A DNA stretch of 13,402 nt from assembly GCA_028565715.1 (NCBI GenBank), contig JAOXYC010165549.1, positions 1 through 13,402 of the forward strand, read 5' to 3'. Under the pieces are notes generated by a model that was not told the origin of the DNA, made no database searches, and saw nothing but the letters and a program-made list of their open reading frames with translations. Every line of letters starts with the position of its first letter. Position 1 is the first letter of the stretch. Positions 1 to 9,900 of the stretch are shown piece by piece. Origin of the DNA: Phoronis pallida (lineage: Eukaryota; Phoronida; Phoronidae). Made by a program: the position numbers and the translations under genes.

Positions 1-399
1 ACTCACAGCCCACAGACCTTTATTTGGAACAATCTAATTTTATCATTCACGTGTTTGTAAATTTTTATATATCAGCAACATTTAAAAATGGTCATTTGAA
101 TTATGTCAACATTCAATAAATAGACGGGCTGGATAGCTCAGTTGGTAGAGCATCTGACGGGCAATCAGGGAGACCTGGGTTAGATTCCCAGTTCAGTTCG
201 GATTTTTTCTGTCTTTTCAAATTCAATAAATAGTGCTTGACTTAGAAATATTAAATTCCAGATTTTTTTGTGAGAAGTTCACCTTAAATCCGCTAGTCAG
301 GATAACACTGTAGCAGTTATGTTCTTTATTACAGCATTGATGATGTGCAGTCATTCCTTCCATATGTCCACAGCTTTTCAATTATTTATTGTTTTACAG
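1..399 (+). other. Intron (3' part) upstream of first visible exon
   Basis: No coding exon is supported here. It contains one tRNA-derived SINE (124-220) and ends with the pyrimidine-rich acceptor TTATTGTTTTACAG at 386-399. The KIND-domain exons expected for this family must lie further upstream, outside the window. Confidence 0.7.
124..220 (+). mobile_element. tRNA-derived SINE with 13-bp target-site duplication
   Basis: The repeat ATTCAATAAATAG occurs at 111-123 and again, perfectly, at 221-233, bracketing a 97-bp element. Positions 127-198 fold as a tRNA cloverleaf: acceptor 127-133 with 192-198 (several G-U pairs), D stem 136-139/148-151 perfect, anticodon stem 153-157/165-169, T stem 175-179/187-191 perfect. 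A box TAGCTCAGTTGG is at 134-145 and a B box-like GGTTAGATTCC at 178-188. The loop would read GGC (Ala-like) but lacks the universal U33, so it is a SINE head rather than a working tRNA gene. A short T-rich tail ends in GTCTTTTCAA. Confidence 0.88.
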
Positions 400-903
400 A
401 CACATCCGATGATACTGATGCTGAGAACTTGAATCGCCCGGCTCGTCGACGGAGAGGTGGCGGCCTCGACAAAGGGAAAAGCTCATCAATGCATGACTTA
501 CTTCATGGGATGAGAATTCCTGAAAATGATTTGAATGGCAAATCACTCAGTCAAACGGCGCTCGACAAAACAGCTGCATTGCATAAATCACATGATTTCC
601 TGCCTAGAACTACTTCTATAGCAGGTCAGAGGCCAAATGTCATTCACGTACGGGCGTCAGGTAGTGATACAGACACTATGGACTTATTAAGGACAACACC
701 CAGTGATTGGAAACCTATGTATGCTTCCACCATGACAAAAAGTCCGGCGGGCAGGAAACAAAGCTTTAATGACAGTATGGTATACGAATCAGATTCTAGT
801 TCGGCGACAGATAATAGATTCAGTGATTCGCACAGCCTAGGTTTAGGAAGGGGAGATAGCATGAGGTCATTCAGTAGTAACCAACTCAGTCTGTTCTCAG
901 CAG
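400..903 (+). CDS. KNDC1: KNDC1 exon a: serine-rich disordered linker
   Basis: The acceptor TTTTACAG ends at 399 and the donor CAG|GTCAGT begins at 904. The exon opens with 2 nt of a split codon and closes with 1 nt (G), which joins AG of the next exon to give GAG. It encodes about 167 residues of low complexity: an acidic start (TSDDTD), an RRRR patch, then many Ser, Thr and Asp residues, as expected for a disordered, phosphorylatable linker between the KIND domains and the GEF half. No folded domain is visible. An ATG at 345 is open in the same frame, but it lies before the acceptor and should be intronic. Confidence 0.8.
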
Positions 904-3900
904 GTCAGTATTACAACGTTCAGGGACCACGGTCTCCAAGCTTATCTCAGTATTATGACGTTCAGGGACCAGGCTCTCCAAGCTTATCTCACATCGATTC
1001 TCAAAAAAGACAATGTCCCCATTTGACTTTCTTTGTGTGCAATGCTTAATTGATTGACTTTAGGGGAACTGAGGGGAGTTGGAAATGTTTTGTGTACTGT
1101 TAGTTCGGTCTTAAGGTTTACTACTTGTAAAAAGTATCAAATCTTTGTGTTTCATAGGGTAGCATTTTCTCTGAATATTTACTTGATTATTCTGTATTTC
1201 TTTTCAAAATATGAAGAAAATATCAAAAGTGCATTGTGGCCTCAGAAAGATTAGACTTCGGTTTCATGATTTTGGATTTGAAACTTACATTTTTTATCAA
1301 CTTTAATGATCAACATTCCTTTAAAACTTATTCCAGAGGACAGCGGGAACAACTCCACCGTATCTAGATCTGAGAGCCGTAACTCACTTCCTACTGGTAA
1401 AGGAAATGCCGTATTCTATAGTCTAGAGCCGATACAGGCTGACGTCAAGGAACTAGAAGACCAGATGGTAAGATTCTAGGATAATCAAACTCTCAACTCA
1501 TCTTATTAAACGAAGGATAAATTGTAAAACACAAACTTTGATAAATTTTTTACTTTCCCAATAAATTATAGAATTAATTTGACTTTCTTTTAATTTATGT
1601 TTTGATAGATTTTTTGAAAAAAAATTAAACATAATATGAACTCAAATTAATTTGATAAAAAATTAGAAACTCAATAATCTTATCGTATCGTATGCTTATA
1701 AAATAATAATTAAATCGTTTATTTCTAAATAAATGATTTTTTCAAGAAGTCTTTGGTAATTGATATTTAAATATTCTGACTACTGTAATTTATTTTCAAA
1801 ATGTTGTATATTATGTAATATTCAAATTCTCAACAGGACACAACTATACAGAATGTAAGTCCAATCAAAAAGGTTTTAGATCAGAAAGATCGAATGTGTT
1901 AATTTTGTATTTTTATAACTGCATGTTGATAGTTGCCAAAAGTGATCAAATTGTTCGTTTTTAATTTAATTCATTGTTGTTTGCCATGGAAATAGCTCAT
2001 GGAGATTTGTACAAAGCTCATGCATTTTAATAAAATACTGTGTAGTTATTTTAAAGGATAATTGCCAGTTTGAGATTCAAAAAATATTACTCAAGTTGTT
2101 TGATTTGTGATTTGTCAAAATTGTATGGCAACAATTCGGGCAATAGAAGGCATAGTTTCATTTATGAAAAATTCCGTTCTTTTAATTAAAAATATGTACG
2201 TATAAAACAACATGGCCACCAAATCAACCATTTTGACATAATCTTTAAGCATGTACTATGTTATTGGGTTACAATTTCAAACATCTGAGATGATATTAAA
2301 TGAATTCTAGTTGATGCTACAATACAAAGCACTATATACTATGATGAAGTAAAAATGCAATGTTGGTTAGCTTTCATTATTGATGATTAAATACTAACAG
2401 CTTATTACATGTATATGCCAATATTCTGCGGGTTATTTTATTCGAGACAGACTCCAGCCGGGAATATTTTTTCGAGGCCGTAGGCTGATATACAATACGG
2501 CTATCAATACGGATAAATATTGTGTGTCAACAAAGTCTATTATTGTCTGGAATGAGGCTTACGTATGTGGTATAAAAGATAATAACTGTACTTGGCCATC
2601 TTGGTTTTGAATTAAATAATGGACAACTTGGATGTGATGTGTGTTGAATGTTTTACTAAATCTAAACTGACTGCATGGTGTTCGATATTAAAGCTTCTTA
2701 AACATTACTAAGCATTTCTAAAATTGCTCCAATTGATAGTTATTTAGCTTGGGAAAGCAATGTAGCATTTTTACTATGAGCCATGTTTGGTATAACCATA
2801 GATTAATAGTAGAGAAGATCCCCAACTTATGCTTGACGAAATGGTTTGTCTTGCGAAGTAGAAAAGTCTATTTACCTCGGTTCCATACATTGGTTTTGAG
2901 AAGGTACCATTTCACTTCCGGTTTGAGACTTGGGTTTGAAATACGCACAACCGGATATGAACCTATTTCATCTCGTTTTTCTAAGTTCCGAAGTCAAGTT
3001 GTGGATCTGTTCTTCTATTTATCTATGGTAAAACACATTATTACCAGACAATGTAAATTTTGCCTTTAGTTAACACCTCAAAATTTGCCTAAAACATCAA
3101 AAATCTGCTACAAGTATCAATATATGCCTGGTGCTTTTATTAAAAATTGTGCGTCTCACCTATGAAGTACAAAGTAACGCAATACAAGTAAGATTAATTT
3201 AAGTAAAATGGCAAGCAGCACGGTCTCGGTGACAAACTTCAAAATTTCTATTTCCAATAATCCTTCAAGCTCACTCCCACTCCCATAGCACAATGATTTT
3301 CTTCTTTTTTGTTTTCTTTTTTAATTGATAATTTTGTTTCCAGGGTGATAAAACGAAAGATAATATAGAAAGCAAAATAGCAGAAATTGACCAGCAGATT
3401 GCCGTGACAGACAAAGATCGAAGGAAAACGCAGAAATACTACAAGAAACTTCTGGAGAATATGCGTAGTAATAAAGGTATGAACTTTTTAACAAGTGCTT
3501 TAATGTAGGGCAGCAACTTAAAAGTGATGTCCTATGTTTTAAACCTACGGCGTATATCAGACTATATTTTTGAACTTTGAATGTTGTTAATAAATTCTTA
3601 ACTAATTGCTTTATTGAGAAAACTAGTCAGATCAAAAATAGCCAAAAAAAATTTGTTTAATGGTGACAGTGAAATCTTACAAAGTATGCAAGATGGTAAA
3701 ATTGGCCAAATATGAAAAAAAAAACATTACGTACAATCTACAAAACTTATCTAATTTAATTGTAGTTTAATTGTTTTCTTAATGTTTTATTTTCAGCCCC
3801 AACTGACCAGCGGGGAATGTTAGCCAAAGTATCTACACAAATCCGAGAAATGACAACTAAGTTAACATTTCTCACCTCTGCCAAACGTCATTTGGAGGTA

Positions 3901-6900
3901 AATAGTTGCAGTAAATGTATTATAAGTTTCATTTTAACTGCCAGGTGGGTTAGTTTAGTGGTTAGTACTTTTGATTTGCAATCAGAAGGTTATAAGTTCG
4001 GTTTCTATCCCAGGCAGTCCGTTGTGTCTTTGAGCAAGATACTTTACTGGCATTGCCCCAGTTGACTCAGCAGAGAATTAGTTCTGGCTACGTTCAGGAA
4101 GTAACCTGGGATAGACGAAGCATCCTGTCCAGGGGGAGTTTCCCAACTATAATCCGCTCAAGCTATAGAAACCGGGATGGCATCTGTCCTTATGCCCCCA
4201 ATTTAGGCACAAAGAAGGATTACTTATTACTTTCATTTCTCACTGATGGAGAATTGTTTGTCAATTTAGGCAGTAGCTTATTAGGAATTTATTTTGAATT
4301 TGATTGTCACATTATTGACTTTCAAATTGTACATTTTGTATCCTCAGCCTGTCAACCAAATATTGTTTATAGTTCCTCTAGCAAAATTTATTTTATTTGT
4401 AATACATTCCTCAACAAAATATCCTGCAAAGTATTTTTTTTTAAATCAGCTTGAAAATATTCATTTCCTAAAGAAAGATGGGATTGTCAAAAAGATCATT
4501 CTTTTTAAATTTAAGGTCCTTGAATTTATTAATTGTTATCATATTATAATGAATGATTATTATCATAATTAACTTAAATAATTAGTTTGGTGTCTTGTCA
4601 TTCGTTACAGATGCTGTATGCTGAGCAATGGGGTATAAGTCATGAGTTGCTGTACTCTCTAGTCAAGTTCCCCGCCACTCACCCCCTGCGCCTCACCGTA
4701 TCTCCAGAGAACCCCTACCTCCAGTTCCAGACAAGTTACAATAGAGCTACAGGAGTAGATAATACAATACTCCACGCAGGAACCTCGCTGGGTCTTATGG
4801 CCTATTTGTTCGCCAAGTAAATTTTTACTCCATCTTTTTTTTAAATAATTTCAAAAGTTCTATTTTTTCAGGTACTTTTCATTAAGGGCTGGTTGCCCGT
4901 TCATTTCACTTCAGATAAAGTTTACGTTAAATGGCTTTCTAGTTTATAAGAAGTATAGTGATTTGAAGTGATCAGAAAAAAGTTGGGTGTTTCTAAAACT
5001 AGTATAGTTGGGTAATAAACCTCACGTAAGCACATTTCATTACAGGGCTGTGTATGATGTTTATAATTTTGCGTCTGATCTTTTTCGTAGTTACCAAAAA
5101 GTTTGATATTAATATCTGACGAACCTAATGATATAGTTCACAAAATGCCATGCATTTTGGTTGAGGTGGTGTTGTTTAAGTCAGACAGCACAAATAGATA
5201 TATGTTGTAAAAACAAAAACATTCTTCCTGGTACTTCAGAAATCTATTCCCATCGAAGGAGTTACATCAAATGAATTTAAAAGCGCGAAAAGTGCGCATG
5301 CAATAGAATTGAACGTACATCAATCAAGCTGATCAAAATCAAATTGACAATCATCTTCAACTAAACCTGTTTACAAAAAAACCCTTGCCGACATTTACTA
5401 ATGCATTAGAATGAGAATACTTTGTAAACAGGATTGCGTTTTGAATTCACAGTGTTTTGGAAGACGTATTAAGTACGGTATAAAATTGGAATTATTGCTA
5501 TTTTTTCAGAAATGCCATAATTGACGGATTTGTGCACCAGTTTTTCTACTGTTTCCGTTACTTTGCTACTCCCAGACAACTATTTGACTTCATCGCTGCA
5601 AAACTCAGCAGTGCTGTGTGGTATGTCGTAAAAAGCAAATCGTAGTTGATTAATAATGACATTATTTAAAAATAATTGATTAATTTGGTCTGAACTTATT
5701 TTCTGATATTAGTTACTCAAAGTCCATTAAACTTTTTGTTTAGTTGGCCACCAATTTGGTCCAATATTTATTTTTTAAACAATATTTATAATACACAAAA
5801 ATATTGCTATATTCAAATAAACAACCCTGCTCTTAATTTTAGTAATTTTTTTTTTTTAATCTGTTTCGACAATTGTGCCAAAATGTAATAGTAATAACAT
5901 TTGTTGTTTCAGCGGTGACTCACTGACGGATGTTCAGAAATGCGTGCTGAACCGTGCGGTAGACTTGCTGCAAGTCTGGCTAGAAGGCTATTTCAGGGTC
6001 GATTTCAAGTTTGATGTTGAATTGTGTGATATGCTCTTCAACTTTCTCCAGGAAAAGGTATGGTTCATTAGCATCTACGTTTTTGTCTTGAATGCCTCCT
6101 CAAATGTTTTAGGCATACAAGTTAACTGAAACTTCAGATTTCCAGTCAAAAGGTTTGAAGTTCATAACTCTTGGTAATCCATTGCGTCTTTGAACCAGAG
6201 GCTTGACAGGTTAAGTTCCAGTCCACTCAGCTGGAGGTAATATTTACTGGTCATGTGATGTCAGCTTCAATTACTACCCAACTGTTTGTTTTCTGTGTAA
6301 CAATGAGACTCCGTGCAATGAAATTCGCTAGATGTCTCACTACCTAGCGAAGCCCCAGACTGGTGTCGCCGCCTGTATGCAGAATATTTCTGATCACAGA
6401 AGATCCATTTTACGAACTCGCAAATAGTCTGTCGAGAATTCAATAACCCACAGAATATCAGCATAATAAGATGTAACAAGTTTTTAATACCACAACGATA
6501 ATGAAAGGAAAGAACTGTATTCTTTGAAAATAGATCACGAAGACGTCATTTTGAATACAAAGGGTGATTTGACAGCAAAACAATCTAATTTGCTCGTGTT
6601 TACGTGCAGACGGAATGCGACACCTTAATTTTGCAAAAAACAAAACGCCTGGGGCCTCGCTAGGCGCAGCGCCAGCTATCGGCTGCAAGGGATTTCATTT
6701 TATCTGCGTTGTTTGATTTAAATGTTTTATGTTTAAATTAAAGTGTTTCATTTATTGTAACGTGCATAGGCAACTGATATGTGCTATTAAAATACTGAAT
6801 ATTTGACATAAATGAACAAGTTATTAAAGGAGTGTTTTCAACGTGTTTTTATTAAAGCCATTCAGGGAAAAATCCTGCAAAACTATCATTTAATAAAACA

Positions 6901-9900
6901 TTTTGTTTTTAGGCATTGTCAGTTATTCCTGAGGCAAGCATTCTGATTGAAGTGCTAGGGACATGTAGAGCTGGGGATCACATTGAGTTGGGAAGTACGG
7001 TCAATATTTCAGCTAACGACCCTGACCTTGAACTTGTACCTGAAGAAGAGACGTCAGGGACAAAGGTACGTATTAATTTGAGGCAATGACATGTTTGAAT
7101 TAAGGAAATATGGTAAAAGCTTGTCCAAAGTAATTCAAATTGTGATGCAGACAAAATTCTAAAAAAAAAATCATGAATGTGGTTGACCTTTCTACAGTAG
7201 AAGTCAACAAAAACATTTGAATTTTGAATTATGCACAATTAATCAAATACATTGTAAGAATTTTGGACTTTTTAATAAAATAATATCAAAAATACTCGTC
7301 TGATAAAAGACAGAAAAAATCAGAACCCGACCGGTCTTTTCAAAATTTATCACTTTCTGCCAGTAAAAGCATATTAAAATTACATTTATTTGTATCAAAA
7401 ATACTGTTTAACCAAAGAGTTTTTCGGCCATTTTTTATCCTATTTTCTCAAAAAACTTGTCTATTGAATATATCCAAAAATGAATATTATGACTATCAAA
7501 CATTCAAAAGTTTGACGATCTCTACATTTTTCAAATAAGTTTTTAAAAATGGTTTAAAACATATTAACAGTATGTTCTGTGTAATACTATAACTAGCACT
7601 GTTTGAACTGGTTCATTGTTGAATGAGTTGTTCACTGGTGTGTCATTGTGTGGTTGAATTGTTATGCATGGTGTGCCAGTTATTCAATGCCTCGCAGACT
7701 CAATTTACAACTCGATGATTTCGAGTGAATAAACGCCACCTAGAAAGAAACTTGATGTAAGAAATTCTTATTTCCTATCTAATAGATAATACAGTTAATA
7801 TTTTCTGAAAGGTGAATAAAAAAGGATTCTTTGTATTCATACCTGAGCTTAAAAGATTATTTTCCCATTTTGTCATATGACCAAAACTTATTAATGATGT
7901 TTATCTTGAAGTCTAAAAAGTGCCAAATATGTCTTCTATCTCAAATTAATCACCCTGTAAATCTTTAAAATATTGATTAAATTTTGTAGCGTTCTGTCTT
8001 GTCCCTGGTGATAACCGCCCATGAGGCGTATCACCGCCCCACCCTGCCCACACCTGGTCTTTGCCTGCGTGACCTTAACCTTGCCCCTAAGCGAGCGCAG
8101 GCATGGCCAGAAGTCCACATCCCTAACTCGATAGCGCCACTTGTACAGGTAGTTATGTCCTTGTCGTGTGCCGCACATATGTTCTAACCATTGTGTGTTC
8201 ACCGGTTCAGGGGAATCGACTAACATCCATTCATCAAAAATTTGTATTGCGCATCATATTTCACAGGCATGATAATTAAGTTTAATTATCATTTATTTTT
8301 TAATTAAAGTATTATTTGTTATTATCTTGTTTTTGAATGTATACATAAATATACAGGATTATATATTATTCCTATTATGACTTGTAGTTGGTAGTGAGGT
8401 CAAAATAAGATGTACTTAGTTTTCAAAATCCTAAACCCATATGTTACACAAAATGCTAACTTCACTGTGCTTGCAACAACTTAAATTTTCCAGTCCCACT
8501 ATCAATATCCCAGCATGCTTTGCGGTTATGGTCGTCCACCATGTTTTGTCCAGCTGTTATATCCTTGTTGTCAGTATGTGTCTCTCTCTCCATTAGAAAA
8601 AGTGTATAAAAATATGTAACAGTTCCATTTACATGTAACTTTCAATTGCTATCTTGTTAACAGCTTTACAGCTTTAGTACCTTTTAATTTGTTGCTTTGC
8701 TCTGCATTTTAAATTAGTGCATTCCCATAGATGAAACGCAAAAAAATTTATAGATTAGAGTTGCAATATTAGTTACTTGATTACTCTGCTAAGTTAGATT
8801 TATGTTCCTTTATTTCGAGAATTAGTGGTGGTCATTGTGCTTGGGTTATGATTTCATGCAGTTATCAAAACTGGGCGTCCACCTACTTATCCGAGCTCTA
8901 ACCATGGGACAAACTTGACTCTATTATTGACTGCAAATTATTGAAAAATTGACCAGAAACTTTTAACTTATCTCTTCCTGATTGCTAGGTTAGTGCAGTA
9001 AGACAGGTAGAGTGTAAGTAGTGATAGCAATACAAATAAATGTAATGCTTTTACTTGCAGAAAGTGATAAATTTTGAAAAGACAGAAAAATTCAGAACCT
9101 GACCGGTGTAAACAGGAGACCCGGGCTTCGATTCCCGGTAGTGAGGTTCTGATTTTTTTGTGTCTTTTCAAAATTTAGTGATAGTAAGTTGAAGCAGTAG
9201 TTATGGGGTTTTTAAAATCTTTAAGCGATCAAACCAGGCGTTGTATTGGATTATTTCAGTGGAGCACTATCAAGAATGTCCTAAACCGCTCAAACAAACC
9301 ATCAGTTCTGAAGAAGAAGAACATAGCTTCGTGCTTACAGAAGAAACAGAAGGATGCCGGTGGTGATGTGTACTTCCCTACTGTGGCCAGGAAGGAAGAT
9401 GCGTTCACGCTGGCTGATTACACGTCACAGACGCTAGCGGAGCAGTTGACTGTCATTGAACAGGTGACTGATCGGTTGATAAGTGATTTCTTTCTTTGAA
9501 TACTAAGCTTGTCAAGCTTGAAAAAATTTCTATTTTTAGCCAAACTATCACTTAGTCTACCTGCAAATGCTATGGAACTTTAAACGTTTAAGTTAGTTAC
9601 ATAATTCTGGAGCCATAAGGATATTGAAAGGAATGCATGGTCTGGTTTAAGTGAATTTTGGTGTTAAAAAATGCTTTCAAAACGATCTCAAAAACTCCAT
9701 GAATTGATGAAAGATTGAATTAATGTAAGACAAAGGTTCCTAGACTGATGTAGGGATTAAAATCACAGAACCCTGCAAACTATGCAAGAACACTGCCTCT
9801 TAGCTACCAAAAACACACCACGGGCCCAGCAAATTAATCAATCATTTATTTTTCTACAGGATTTCTTCAATCAATGTCATCCTGTACATTTTATGAACTC

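Noticed and set aside
127-198. A functional tRNA-Ala(GGC) gene
   Set aside because: The cloverleaf folds, but U33 is replaced by G, the acceptor stem needs several G-U pairs, and it sits inside a SINE with its own target-site duplication.
2749-3069. A 106-codon open frame in the long intron
   Set aside because: No domain, no codon-like composition, no flanking splice sites of suitable phase, and stops crowd both sides.
4053-4572. Two overlapping open frames
   Set aside because: The first starts inside the composite SINE and both end in AT-rich intron. The translations are low-complexity and Phe/Ile-rich.
5366-5432. Functional hairpin CCTGTTTACAAA/TTTGTAAACAGG
   Set aside because: Only 12 bp of stem with a 43-nt AT-rich loop. 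It is noted in the intron entry but too short to claim as an element.
7936-8226. A minus-strand gene of 96 codons
   Set aside because: It is the antisense shadow of exon 7990-8148, whose plus-strand frame and splice phases fit KNDC1.
8494-8573. An extra KNDC1 exon after the AG at 8493 with a donor at 8574
   Set aside because: It is open and GC-richer, but 80 nt would shift the frame between two phase-0 exons, and the Cys/Tyr-rich peptide matches nothing in the family.
9203-9259. Exon start at the ATG 9203 instead of 9260
   Set aside because: The AG at 9196-9197 gives the wrong phase and no other acceptor precedes it. The TTATTTCAG at 9259 fits the preceding phase 0.
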